From the NCBI GenBank assembly GCA_037833965.1, contig AP031351.1, forward strand, positions 23,200,501 to 23,264,500: a stretch of 64,000 bases of DNA, read 5' to 3'. Under the pieces are notes generated by a model. That model was not told the origin of the DNA. It searched no databases and was given only the letters and a program-made list of their open reading frames with translations. How positions within the stretch are numbered: position 1 is the first letter of the stretch; every line of letters begins with the position of its first letter. Positions 38,478 through 49,134 of the stretch are shown here, piece after piece. Origin of the DNA: Marchantia polymorpha subsp. ruderalis. Taxonomy: Eukaryota > Streptophyta > Marchantiopsida > Marchantiales > Marchantiaceae. The translations under genes were made by a program, and so were the position numbers.

Positions 38478-41033
38478 ATGTCGAAGGTTCCCCAACTGCG
38501 AGTGTCTCCACTCAGGGTGCCGCAGATCGGTCTACGCGCATTTCAAGATGTGCTGACGAGGCTGAAGCTCGATTTTCTCCTCTGGGGGTGGAATTGGACG
38601 TGTCCGGAGATGGTGCGCGAGTATCTGCAAGAGAGACACAAGCCTTCTCGCAAATTTCGCCCACACCCAGAGAGATGGGAAATTTGCAATTGGGCGCAGG
38701 TGTTGGGCAGGTGTGCCGGCGAGGAAGGGGATCTCCTCTTCGAGGCCGACAGCGTGAAAGTGTCCCAGGAGGAAGAAGTCTCTTACAATGAGCTCTTCAA
38801 GGTGGCTAGACATCCCAAGAACGGTTTCCGGACTCGGGATTACAAGGATCGATTGCGGAGAAATGTCGCGACAGCATTGCTGCAGATATTGCAGCCGACC
38901 AAGACCGCTTACATGCATGGTTGGCAGGTAGAGTTCGTGGAGCTAGTGTTGTCAGGAGCTCCGGTGCATTGGGCACGGCTCCTGTGGAAGGTGACGCGCC
39001 AACATGCGCAAGAAGAGAGGGGAGGAACGCTCAATCATCTATCGCCTTACTTAATCGTGTTTTACCGGGCGATGGGATGTTTGACGAATGCTGAGAAAAC
39101 TCGGTTTCCGCAGCTGAGCCGGTCTTATCCAGGTAGATATTCGAGGGAGGCCGAAGTAGACACGGATCCGGACGAGGAACCTGCCAGTACGCCTCCGGCT
39201 CCGGCTCCAGCCAGAGCAGCAGAAGAACGTCGAAGTGAGCGCATTCCGCGCAAGCGGAAGTGGGATGAGAGACCTGAGGACAGGCAGCCGGAAGTACCAG
39301 CTGCGCCGACTCGTGGTCGGCCCACCCCCGAGCCTCATAGTCGACCAAAACAGAGGGCACGCAGAATGCCAACTGTTACTGAGGAGACCAGGCGAACTCC
39401 GACCCGGCGGAATCTCACACAGGAAGAGATAATTGCTCAGGTCCTAGGGAAGACGGCAGAAACCTCTGCACAGAAGGCACCACGGCCTTCGGGAGGAGAT
39501 GGACGGACTGACGACCGGCCGACTGCGAGTCGGATGACTGAAGGTCGACAAGCGGAAGAAAGGCCAACTGAACGGCGCGTTGAACCGGACAGCAGGCCGG
39601 AAGCGGAAGAGAGTTTGGCTGACGAGCCAACAACCCTCAGAGGGTCGTCTTCGGCGGAAGGCACTTCTGGAAGAACGCCCCCAACAAGCAGGCCAAGTGG
39701 AGTCAAGACGCGCAGGGTGTATCCGACTCCCAGTCGGACAACTGCTGGTCGGCCGACTGCGAGTCGGACAACAGAGAGTCAGCCGGATTCGCCGACTGCG
39801 AGACGGATGGGGCCAACGACCAGTATGCGGACGCCTTCGGCGGACGCACCTTCAGCAAGGACACCTTCCGCGCAGATTGCGCCGGAAGGACAGGCAGCAG
39901 AAGCGGGCGGTGCAAGAGTGACAAAAGTCACTGCGGCGTCGACCCCTTCACAAACCAAAGATCGAGCCGGAACAGGGGCTCAAGCAGTGGGATCTCCCAC
40001 TGCCCTGGATATTTTAGCAGGCAGTGGAGCAGCAGTCGCAGCAGAAGCTGCTGCGCGCCACAGTTCCAGGGAGTCGCCAAGGGATTCGGTGGCGACTGAA
40101 ATCCTCGAGACTGAGGATGAGACGAGCTCGGAAGAGCAAGAAGAGGATTCGGTGCAGAAAACGCCAACAGGGGTGCTGTGCGAACAGATAGTTCCACTCC
40201 TGCGATATCTGGATCGCAAGACATCCAAATACGGAAGTGCCTTAAAACCGCAGTCTTATGTGGAGACTATCAGGCGAAGGACGAGGATCAAGGTGGCAAA
40301 GTGGGCCTCTAGTTGCCAAGTATATGTGGAAAGGAACACCGCCCTCCGACAACACCTGGCGGTCACCCAGAAGCTGTACCAAGCCTTGCAGCAGCAGAAG
40401 GAGGATGCGGCGACGAAGAGTCAGGCGGAGGCCGAACTAATACGGGCAAAGATCGAGTCGGAACTGCAGGAGGAGCGGAGACAGAACAAAGTCCTAGCAG
40501 CCGAGCTTGCGCGCCAGACGCGCGCCTTAGAGGAAAGTCAAAGAGCCCGCAAGGAGGATGAGGAGTTGTTGTGCAACTTGCAAACCGAGTGCTCGGATTT
40601 GAGGGCTCAACGTGCGGATTTAGAAATGCAGCTGGCAGAGGTGGAGAGCAGCTGCAGGGCACGAGGAGAGTTGGCGGCACGGGTGACTCGTTGTCTAAAC
40701 GGATACACCCATTGGGAGGTGGCAGCTCAAGAGAGGGTTACACTCCGGGAGTTCGAGCTTCGGGCGGCGGCCTTGACGGAAGGTGACAGTCGGAGTCGGC
40801 GGCGAGTGGCAAGAAAATTAGAAACTTTCTTGTCGGGTGCGTGCGACACTATGGCGCACTTGCAGTCGGAAGTCACTGCAGCGCTCCGACGCCTGGGGTT
40901 ACGCAGCCGGTCGGAAGACTGGCAAGGTAGAGACAGTAAGCGGAGCAGTCCGGCGCGCAGGAGGCGCAGCACCGGATCTGCTGAGTGCAGTAGAGTAGTT
41001 TGGTTTCGCGCAGATGCTGCGAGTGGTAGATAG
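38478..41033 (+). CDS. U3-encoded ORF of B2 5' LTR, 851 aa
   Basis: Same start (ATG in MSKVPQ) and same length as B1. In B2 the frame upstream of this ATG is closed by a TGA near 38440, which supports this start. It differs from the B1 copy at a few dozen residues, mostly conservative and concentrated in the middle and the coiled coil, for example Lys for Arg and Ile for Ser. It differs from its own 3' LTR copy at three residues (Lys/Gly in SRxFRPHP, Gln/Lys in NWAxVLG, Gln/His in IIAxVLG). Function unknown. Confidence 0.8.
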   Translation: MSKVPQLRVSPLRVPQIGLRAFQDVLTRLKLDFLLWGWNWTCPEMVREYLQERHKPSRKFRPHPERWEICNWAQVLGRCAGEEGDLLFEADSVKVSQEEEVSYNELFKVARHPKNGFRTRDYKDRLRRNVATALLQILQPTKTAYMHGWQVEFVELVLSGAPVHWARLLWKVTRQHAQEERGGTLNHLSPYLIVFYRAMGCLTNAEKTRFPQLSRSYPGRYSREAEVDTDPDEEPASTPPAPAPARAAEERRSERIPRKRKWDERPEDRQPEVPAAPTRGRPTPEPHSRPKQRARRMPTVTEETRRTPTRRNLTQEEIIAQVLGKTAETSAQKAPRPSGGDGRTDDRPTASRMTEGRQAEERPTERRVEPDSRPEAEESLADEPTTLRGSSSAEGTSGRTPPTSRPSGVKTRRVYPTPSRTTAGRPTASRTTESQPDSPTARRMGPTTSMRTPSADAPSARTPSAQIAPEGQAAEAGGARVTKVTAASTPSQTKDRAGTGAQAVGSPTALDILAGSGAAVAAEAAARHSSRESPRDSVATEILETEDETSSEEQEEDSVQKTPTGVLCEQIVPLLRYLDRKTSKYGSALKPQSYVETIRRRTRIKVAKWASSCQVYVERNTALRQHLAVTQKLYQALQQQKEDAATKSQAEAELIRAKIESELQEERRQNKVLAAELARQTRALEESQRARKEDEELLCNLQTECSDLRAQRADLEMQLAEVESSCRARGELAARVTRCLNGYTHWEVAAQERVTLREFELRAAALTEGDSRSRRRVARKLETFLSGACDTMAHLQSEVTAALRRLGLRSRSEDWQGRDSKRSSPARRRRSTGSAECSRVVWFRADAASGR

Positions 41034-41066
41034 GATAGCGTAGTGCTAGTTAGGATCTTTTAAGAG

Positions 41067-41095
41067 TATAAAGTAGATCAAGGCGTTTTGCCTTG
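41067..41095 (+). promoter_or_regulatory. B2 5' LTR TATA box and hairpin
   Basis: TATAAAG at 41067-41073 and hairpin CAAGGC-gtttt-GCCTTG at 41079-41095. Confidence 0.65.
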
Positions 41096-42011
41096 GGACT
41101 CTTCCAGTTTCGGAAGTGCAGATCAGGAACTCACTTTCTTGGCGTGTTTGTGCATTTTGGTCCTGGCACCACGTAGAGAAGCTGCAGCATAGCGAAGTTA
41201 CCGTATGTTGTAGTTGAAGGCCTTCGGCTGAATGTTCAGAGCTAGCACCCGGTTAGAGACTTGAGTAGTGCGGATCTGCACCTGCGGGTGATTTCTGATG
41301 CTCAGAGCCGGCTGCGAGTTAGAGACTTGAACAGTTCCCCCTTACTCCTTCGAGTGACATATCCTGATTGTACTCCTACGGGAAGTTTCCCCTGAATGCC
41401 AATGTGAAGTTTCATTACTTCGTGTAAACCTTGGTTTGTAATTCAGGTTGTGTGTGTGTTACTGGATCGTGTTTTCAGTAAGTTCTCAGTCGGGTCTGCA
41501 CTCCCTGCGTTTTGTGTGATAGTCGAGGGTGACGTCCACGGCGTACGTAGAGGCTTCGTTCCGAAGTGAGAAGTCCAGTCCGGGTACCCCCGCTAGTTCC
41601 TGGCGGAAGGGCAGTAAAAGCCGGAGTGGGAGGCACTTCCTGCAGAACCTCTGAGTGAACTTGCGAGACACTTTCCTCCTGAAATCCGAAGCGGAGGTCC
41701 TGACCGACCTCCGAGTTGTGCTTTTTGCCAGTTTCAGGTGTGTGTGTGTGTGTTGAGTGACCAAGCTGTACCGTGCATCCTCCGAGCATCCTCCGAGTTG
41801 AGATCCTCCTCCGAGTCGAGCCTCCGAGTCGAGCACTGCAGTATTTCTGGGAGTGACAGTCGCCTAGAATTCAAACTCTATCAAAAGTCTGTTAAATGTG
41901 ACACTTTTACTCTGTGTGTTGCCTCTGTCCCTGTGGGTTCGATCTTTTTACCACCATACTGCAGTTTTAGCCTTTGGTGGGTTATTACATAAGGAGCCGA
42001 CAACTTCTTTT

Positions 42012-42029
42012 TGGCGCCGCTGCCGGGGA
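42012..42029 (+). other. B2 primer-binding site, tRNA-Asp type
   Basis: TGGCGCCGCTGCCGGGGA, again 22 nt after the LTR end at 41989. Here the LTR end is proved by the perfect target duplication of the 3' LTR. Confidence 0.82.
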
Positions 42030-42072
42030 CAGTGCGTCAACACCAGAATACTTGGGCAACAATGCTCGGTGA

Positions 42073-44901
42073 ATGTCGACGAGCGATAGTGTGGGAAACC
42101 TGAGTGCGAGAGCCACACGGAAACTCCGTCGAGATTCAGAAAAAGCCGTGGAAACAAAACGGCGAACTAAAAAGAAGACTCCCGGTGAGGACTCTGCAGA
42201 AAGATCGCCCTCGCCGACTACTGGAAGACAAAGGCGTTCCAGTTCACCTACCGAGAGCATTGAGCTAACAGTTCTATTGGACATCCCTCCGACAGGAACT
42301 CTTCCTGAGTTTGGCCAACCTAGGATCAGTCCGTCGACAGGATCACCGATGGCAGAACATCAAGCCAATCTCCGCCAGGTGTTTTCCCAACCTACCACCA
42401 AACATTCGTATCCAAGATACACGGGAACGGGCGACGACGATGATGCAGATTCATACATAAAGCTCTTCGAGTCTGTCTCCATCGCCAATCGTGAGACCAG
42501 TGATGAAGACAGATTACGAATCTTTCCTAGCCTGCTACGCAGACGAGCGCGTAGCTGGTACAACCATGAGAGCACCGACCCCACTGGCATCCGGACCTGG
42601 GCTCAGCTCAAGGAAAAGTTTCTGAGGCGGTTCCGCGAACTCGGATATGACAGTCGAGTTCTGACCCGACTTCGAAATCTTCGACGCGAGCGGAAGGAGA
42701 ATCTTCGAGACTACACTGAGAGATTCCAAGACCTCCTAGATCGAATTCCGAAGACAGGCCCGGGAGAACCGTATTCGGTACAACAGGCAGTGGATTGGTA
42801 TGTGACAGGGCTCTCAAGAGAAATGGAGACCTTCTGTAGAAGAGGCAAGACTGACACAATCCAAGATGTGATAGCTTCCGCGGAGACCTTTGAGACGTCA
42901 ACCCTTGACACTCGAAGACGCGACCGACGGTCGACGAAGAAGAAGTCGCAAGGCGGACGTCGGAAGAGAAGGAACTCGCCTTCCTCGACAGAAGAATCAA
43001 GCTCCTCCGAATCAAGTTCTTCCTCGGAAGAGGAAGAGGACTCGTCATCTTCAGAAGAAGAAAGACGGAAGAAGAAACGCAGTGCGATCAAGAAGAAGGA
43101 TCGAGGTAAGGGAATTCCAGTGAAGACTCAAGGGGACATCGCAGCCAAGGTAGACAACCTGGTGAAGAATTTTGCGGACCTGAAAGTTCATGTAGTGGGA
43201 GGCCAAGACCGACGTAAATCACCTGCGAGACAACGAGCGAATCTCTGGTGTACTACGTGCGGACAGGTGGGACATGCCAACACGGAGTGCATGTCCGCGA
43301 GGCCATCTTACCCAGTGAATGCGGTCGAATGGGCACCACAGTGGGAGAACCCCATGTATTATGCTGAGCCACCTATGTATTATGCTGAGCAGGTTGAGGA
43401 CACCGCCTACTCAGTACAGACAGCTCCAGCTACAACTCCGAACCCACCGGTGCATATACCGCGCTTTGTTCCGAGGGAAATGGCGGGTACACTCCCACCA
43501 AGACGCATGGCACCTCCAGGCAATCACAACCGACCTCGACCACAATTCGATGGTTGCTACAACTGCGGAGACATGGGGCATTACGCGCCAAGTTGTCCCC
43601 ACCCGAGGAAGCCAATGGGGTATGCACCATTGTGCAGCAATTGCAAGAAGTCCGGACATACAGCAGCTGAATGTGATCAGCCCCAACTCCCTAGGCCAGC
43701 CGTGCGTTTCGTATCAACACCTGGCAAGGAAGAAGTGCAAGTCAACCAGGTAGAACTGAGTCTGGACCCAGCTGAAGGAGACGAAGTATGGCCAGAGGAA
43801 GAAGTAATGTGCGGTCGGGTAGAAACCCGAAGTTCGAAGAGGAAAGGAGAAGGCCACGAGGACACTCGCCGCCTCGAGCGTAGGGAAGAAAGGAGGAAGT
43901 CTAAAGAAGTTAGAGAAGGCCAGAGGAGAAGGCCGGGTACACCTCCGGCTATGAGAAACACCCAGCCGGAGCAGAACTCAGAAAAGGCGGACAGGTATTC
44001 AGAAGAGTTCCGGACTCGAGATTACCTTCCGGACATCAAAGATGAGGTGAGTCACCTCATCAAGGAAGCACTGGGCGCCGGAATGACATCCGACGACCGG
44101 AAGGCAGTTAGGCCCCCTACACCCCTTCCGACCGCGAGTACAGGGAAACTTCCGGCCGTGACTTCCAACACTCCCTACGACATAGTGGAAGACATGGGGA
44201 GCCAGAGGGCAAATATTTCCTTCCACCAGTTGTTGGAAGACAATAAGACGTACAGGAGGATGCTGATGCTTTCGTTGCGCCGACCACGCAAACCCCGAAA
44301 AGAGAAACTTCCGGCTGTGTACAGGGTGGAAGGAGGAGACCTGGGACCTCCAGAGATCGAAGTAGAGATCGGAGGCTGCGTCATACAGAAGGTACCAGTG
44401 GACTCCGGCTTGGGCGTGAATATCATGACCGAGGAGACAGCGAACTCCTTGGGGTTCCAGACCTTCGAGCCTACATCCCGAGTATTGCGACTGGCCGATC
44501 AAACACGCAGAATGCCACTAGGAATGTTGAGCAATGTGAGAACCAACATTGGAGGAGTGGACTTTCAACTGTCCTACATAATACTGCAACCTCTGATGAA
44601 GAAAGGTTATGATGTGCTGCTTGGCAGACCGTGGCTATACGATGCCAAAGCAAGGTGTGACTGGAGTAGGAAGAGATTACAGTTCCGTAGCCCTGCGGAC
44701 CCTCCGACTGTCATTACCGTACCGTGGACCAAGGTACCCCATGAGGGCGAAACACCTTCCACCACCTCCGGTTACACAACCAGAGGGGAGACCAGCTCAT
44801 CATGCACTTCAGAGACCGAAACGTCGGAAGACTTTGTGGGCTACGTCACTTGCTGCTCCATTGAGGAGGAAGGAGACGAGGTGTATCCGGATGAGGAATA
44901 G
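42073..44901 (+). CDS. gag: B2 gag-protease polyprotein, 942 aa
   Basis: Same domain order as in B1, with three CCHC knuckles and C-terminal retropepsin. One notable change is DSGLG in place of DSGSG right after the catalytic Asp-Ser-Gly (near 44408). The catalytic triplet is kept, but the following residue lies in the active-site loop, so activity might be altered. The C-terminal stop is the same leaky UAG. Confidence 0.92.
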   Translation: MSTSDSVGNLSARATRKLRRDSEKAVETKRRTKKKTPGEDSAERSPSPTTGRQRRSSSPTESIELTVLLDIPPTGTLPEFGQPRISPSTGSPMAEHQANLRQVFSQPTTKHSYPRYTGTGDDDDADSYIKLFESVSIANRETSDEDRLRIFPSLLRRRARSWYNHESTDPTGIRTWAQLKEKFLRRFRELGYDSRVLTRLRNLRRERKENLRDYTERFQDLLDRIPKTGPGEPYSVQQAVDWYVTGLSREMETFCRRGKTDTIQDVIASAETFETSTLDTRRRDRRSTKKKSQGGRRKRRNSPSSTEESSSSESSSSSEEEEDSSSSEEERRKKKRSAIKKKDRGKGIPVKTQGDIAAKVDNLVKNFADLKVHVVGGQDRRKSPARQRANLWCTTCGQVGHANTECMSARPSYPVNAVEWAPQWENPMYYAEPPMYYAEQVEDTAYSVQTAPATTPNPPVHIPRFVPREMAGTLPPRRMAPPGNHNRPRPQFDGCYNCGDMGHYAPSCPHPRKPMGYAPLCSNCKKSGHTAAECDQPQLPRPAVRFVSTPGKEEVQVNQVELSLDPAEGDEVWPEEEVMCGRVETRSSKRKGEGHEDTRRLERREERRKSKEVREGQRRRPGTPPAMRNTQPEQNSEKADRYSEEFRTRDYLPDIKDEVSHLIKEALGAGMTSDDRKAVRPPTPLPTASTGKLPAVTSNTPYDIVEDMGSQRANISFHQLLEDNKTYRRMLMLSLRRPRKPRKEKLPAVYRVEGGDLGPPEIEVEIGGCVIQKVPVDSGLGVNIMTEETANSLGFQTFEPTSRVLRLADQTRRMPLGMLSNVRTNIGGVDFQLSYIILQPLMKKGYDVLLGRPWLYDAKARCDWSRKRLQFRSPADPPTVITVPWTKVPHEGETPSTTSGYTTRGETSSSCTSETETSEDFVGYVTCCSIEEEGDEVYPDEE

Positions 44902-44907
44902 CAACTA
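44899..44907 (+). promoter_or_regulatory. Leaky stop UAG CAA CUA in B2
   Basis: TAG CAA CTA, in phase with RT, as in B1. Confidence 0.75.
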
Positions 44908-47742
44908 GCAGCCGGACTGGGCAGAAGCGAGATCAGTCACACAGAGGGGATTGTTGACCCGAGTGATTGCTGCGAACTGCAGCTCAGTCTAGGTAAAGGC
45001 TTGAAGGTGTCAAGCCAGGTACAAGGAGAAGAGTTGAACAGGATACAGGCGTTTCTTCGCCAGTATGAGGATGTCTTCGCATGGAAGATTGAAGACATGA
45101 AAGGCATACCTGCAAGGTATGGAGAGCACAGGATCGACTTGTTGGACGAGGCAGTTCCGGTTCGCCAACGCCAATACAGGCTCAACCCAAAATATTCATT
45201 ATTGGTGAAGAACGAAATCGATAAGTACCTGAGCGCAGGAATCATCTACCCGGTACTCAGTAGCGAGTGGGTGTCGCCTATCGTGATCGTGCCCAAGAAA
45301 CTGACGGGTAAGATCCGGGTGTGCCAGGATTTCCGAAAGCTGAACGCAGCAACGAGGAAGGACCATCACCCTCTTCCTTTCACGGACTCTATTTTAGACC
45401 ATGTAGCAGGGCATGAATGCTACAGTTTCCTAGACGGATTTTCCGGCTACAACCAGGTGTCCATCAGGGAACAGGACAAGGACAAAACAACCTTCACAAC
45501 CGACTGGGGAACCTATGCTTATCACAAGATGCCGTTCGGTCTGTGCAACGCGCCAGCGACGTTCCAGCGGATGATGACAAACATCTTCCAAGAGCACCTG
45601 AGGAAGTTCCTAGAAATTTTCATCGACGACTTTTGTGTCTTCGGTAAGAGGTCGGAGCACCTTAACCATCTTCGGCAAACGTTCGACAGGTGTAGGGAAA
45701 GCAGCTTGTCCTTACACCCTGAGAAATGTTTTTTCTTCATGACCAGCGGAATCCTGCTGGGGCACCGAGTTTCGTCCGATGGCATTGCAGTGGATGTAGA
45801 GAAGGTGAAGATTATTCTTGAACTGCAGCCGCCAACGAATCTGCGTGAGTTGAGGGCCTTCCTTGGCCATGTAGGTTATTACAGAAGGTTCATAAATATG
45901 TATGCCATCTTGGCAGCCGATCTGACGAAGCTGCTTAAGAAGGATGAACCCTATGTGTGGGGCAAGGAGCAACAGCTGGCCTTTGAAACGCTCAAAGCCA
46001 AACTGACGACTGCTCCGGTTCTGAGAAGTCCGGATTGGAATAGACCTTTCCATGTCTATGTAGACACGTCGGCGTTTGCAATCGGGGTGGTTCTCAGTCA
46101 GAAGGATGACAACAAGAAAGACTACCCGATTTACTTCGCGAGTCGTCAGTTGTCAGCAGCAGAGAAGAAGTACACGACAACTGAGAGGGAGGCGTTGGGA
46201 ATGGTGTACTCCTGCAAGAAGTTCCGACATTATTTGATCTGCTATGAGTTCGTGTTTCATGTAGATCATTACGCCTTACAGCACCTGGTGAAGAAGGCGG
46301 ATCTGTCCGGACGAATTGCCAGGTGGGTACTACTGCTGCAAGAATTCACCTATACTGTACAGACACGGAAAGGCGTTCACCATGAGAACGCGGACTACCT
46401 CTCCCGACTATGGACCGAACCCATAGAGGAGGAAGTAGTGGATGATTTTCCCGACGAACAACTTTTTCAGTTGTCCGCCAGCCATGAGTCCAGGTACGCG
46501 GACTTATACAGGTTCCTGCTCACACTCCAATGTCCGGAAGGATTGGATGCAGAGCAGCGCACAGTCTTCGTTCATAAAGCGGGACCTTACCAGCTCCAAC
46601 AAGGGGTCTTGTTCAAGAAAATGGCAGACGAGAGGTTGTGCAGATGTCTAGAGGAGTCTGAAGTACCGCGAGTTGTCAAAGCCATGCACACAGAAGACGC
46701 TGGTGGTCACTACGCCACCAGAAACACAGTGACCAAAATTGTGAATGCAGGATACTGGTGGCCGACGATGTTCAAAGATGTACACGACTACGTTCGCAAA
46801 TGCGACAGCTGCCAGAGGACGGGAAGGCCGACTCCGACCACGAGATGGCCTCTTACACCAATCATGCCATTGGCACCATTTGAAAAATGGGGGATCGACT
46901 TCGTGGGACCAATACAACCTGTCACTAAAGGCACGCGCAGGCGCTACATATTGGTAGCAACAGACTATGCGACCAAGATGGTGGAGGCAGAAGCCACAAG
47001 GCACGACGACGCAGCCGCAGTAGCACGGTTCCTATTCGAATCAATCATCACCCGCTACGGGTGCCCCCTAGAAATAGTCAGTGACAGAGGGACGCACTTT
47101 CTGAATCAGGTGATAGAGAGTTTGACGCGGCACTTCCAGATTAAGCATCGAAAGACTACACCTTACAACCCCAAGGCAAATGGTCTGACAGAGAAGTCCA
47201 ATGGATTACTCTGTAAGATACTCCTCAAGGTAACTGTAAACCATGCTCATGACTGGGACACCAAGCTACCGGCCGCCTTATGGGCATATAGAACGGCAGA
47301 AAAAGTCACCACCAGGCAAACACCTTACTTCCTAGTTTATGGGCAGCATCCGATCTTACCCATCGAATTCGAGATACCTACGAAGAGGACCTTAGATCAG
47401 AGAAGGCTGGACGCGGAGGAAAGTCAGGCATATCGACTGCAAGAGGTAATGGCACTGGAGGAAAGACGTCAAGAGGCCGAAGATCGGACAAAGCAATTAC
47501 AACTCAGGCGGAAGGAGAAGTACGATCGAAGGCTCAAACCAGTACTGCTGGAGAAGGGCGACTTGGCTCTGCTATACGATAGCAGACATGCTAGATTTCC
47601 AGGCAAGCTCCACTTGAGGTGGATGGGACCTTACAAGGTGATAGAAGTTTTCCCAAATGGATCCATCCAACTCGCAGAACTGACGGGAGAATGGTTAGGC
47701 ACCCGCGTGAACGGATGGCGTCTGAAGAAATACCACGTGTAA
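44902..47742 (+). CDS. pol: B2 pol: RT-RNase H-integrase by readthrough
   Basis: In phase with gag, open to 47742, and no early ATG (TTG at 45001). RT FIDDF box, RNase H Asp and Glu, integrase HH-CC finger and D-D-35-E are all present. It keeps Asp in AADLTKLL, where B1 has Ala. It ends at VNGWRLKKYH, 24 bases before the PPT. It appears functional. Confidence 0.93.
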   Translation, partial: QLAAGLGRSEISHTEGIVDPSDCCELQLSLGKGLKVSSQVQGEELNRIQAFLRQYEDVFAWKIEDMKGIPARYGEHRIDLLDEAVPVRQRQYRLNPKYSLLVKNEIDKYLSAGIIYPVLSSEWVSPIVIVPKKLTGKIRVCQDFRKLNAATRKDHHPLPFTDSILDHVAGHECYSFLDGFSGYNQVSIREQDKDKTTFTTDWGTYAYHKMPFGLCNAPATFQRMMTNIFQEHLRKFLEIFIDDFCVFGKRSEHLNHLRQTFDRCRESSLSLHPEKCFFFMTSGILLGHRVSSDGIAVDVEKVKIILELQPPTNLRELRAFLGHVGYYRRFINMYAILAADLTKLLKKDEPYVWGKEQQLAFETLKAKLTTAPVLRSPDWNRPFHVYVDTSAFAIGVVLSQKDDNKKDYPIYFASRQLSAAEKKYTTTEREALGMVYSCKKFRHYLICYEFVFHVDHYALQHLVKKADLSGRIARWVLLLQEFTYTVQTRKGVHHENADYLSRLWTEPIEEEVVDDFPDEQLFQLSASHESRYADLYRFLLTLQCPEGLDAEQRTVFVHKAGPYQLQQGVLFKKMADERLCRCLEESEVPRVVKAMHTEDAGGHYATRNTVTKIVNAGYWWPTMFKDVHDYVRKCDSCQRTGRPTPTTRWPLTPIMPLAPFEKWGIDFVGPIQPVTKGTRRRYILVATDYATKMVEAEATRHDDAAAVARFLFESIITRYGCPLEIVSDRGTHFLNQVIESLTRHFQIKHRKTTPYNPKANGLTEKSNGLLCKILLKVTVNHAHDWDTKLPAALWAYRTAEKVTTRQTPYFLVYGQHPILPIEFEIPTKRTLDQRRLDAEESQAYRLQEVMALEERRQEAEDRTKQLQLRRKEKYDRRLKPVLLEKGDLALLYDSRHARFPGKLHLRWMGPYKVIEVFPNGSIQLAELTGEWLGTRVNGWRLKKYHV

Positions 47743-47766
47743 ATGTTCGCGTGGGCGCTCACAATT

Positions 47767-47779
47767 GAGGAGGGGGGCA
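47767..47779 (+). other. B2 polypurine tract
   Basis: GAGGAGGGGGGCA before the 3' LTR, as in B1. Confidence 0.85.
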
Positions 47780-49134
47780 TGTGGTAACACACTTTTTGTT
47801 TTTTTTGCAGAATTTAAACAATTTTAGAAAACTAGTACCAAAGCAGTGTTTGTAGCTAGAGAAGGGTACGCTAAATAGAGTGGATTGATGAGATCGTCAC
47901 GAGGGCACAAAGAATCACGTAGTCGGATGTACCAACGCCAACGTCTTCGGCGCCTTCGGCAAAAACTCATTTTTGAGGTGTCTCTACTCACGCGCCTCTA
48001 GCGTATAAGGAAGCTACGCTTCCGGCGCAGACACCTCAGGAGGAGGTTTTGCTAAAGACGTCAGGAGAAGGGCCCGGACCTCTAAAGGCATCCGACCATG
48101 AGTGCGCCTTCGGCGAAGCGCCGCTAGCGCGGAAAGGGAAAACCTTCATAACACTCGGGATACACGGTAGATCCAGTTGGTTGAAGTTGCATTAGAAAGA
48201 GCTCGGGACGCTCGTTCTAACGAGTCCAAGAGCGCCGGAGATGGATCAGGAATGGAGAAGTTATGAGCGTCGGAAAACTCGTAGCCGGACATGCGCCGTT
48301 CGCGCTAGGGTTCACAGCCGGAAAGGATTCCAGTACGCCCTCGGCGATGCGCCTTCGGCGGAATCACGCGCTCACAGGAGGAAACCAACTCAGAGTCGGA
48401 AGCGCCCTTGGCGGCTGTTCATGGAAGGAAAGTGCCGGTCGGATGTACGCCTCCGACGTGGCGCTGACGGCCGGATGCGCTGGCATAAGTTGCGCTGACG
48501 GATATGCGCTGGCAGCAACGGACGAGGCATAAAGGACAAAATAGGCGGTACGACTGCGCGCCGGCGTAATTCGCTCCGGCTGGATGTGCGCCTCCAGCAA
48601 GGCGCCGACGGATAATGAACGCACCAGCGGCGACACGCCTCCGGAGAAGGGCGGGTTAGGAAAAGACAACAGGGCCGACGTATACCCTGCAGCGGACTCG
48701 AGTCCGGAAGGTGGCGGCGGCGGGAGAATTCAACGTTTAAGCATGCGAATGCGCGCAATGCGGGGACGTGAATTCGCGCATGCAAAGGGCGAACCGTTAA
48801 GCCGTATAGCCGGCTGCGTACGTTGCAACCAGTAAGAACGTTGGACGTTCTTGAAATCGGAGAAGAAAAGACTGCGCTCCAGTCTCATTCTCTCATTCTT
48901 GACTTTGCAATTTCCAGTTCCAAGATTACGCGCAAGGGCGGAGCGACCTGCAGTGAGAGTAGAGAGTGCGGAGACGAGTTGCACAAGGATCTTGGCGGAC
49001 CTTGAAAGAATTGGGAGTAGCGATCTTGAACGAGCGCAGAGAGAGTGAGCAGTCAGTGCTTGAGTGGCCAACGCGCAGTGGCGATTGTGAGAGAGTGAGC
49101 GAAAGGGAGAACGTTTGTGTGTGCAGGCAACGCA

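Larger units (their letters stand above)
37123..41989 (+). repeat. B2 5' LTR, 4867 bp
   Basis: Same plan as in B1: dyad-rich stretch with the shared hairpin module near 37535, U3 ORF, TATA, R/U5. The GT tract in U5 is shorter than in B1. Confidence 0.95.
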
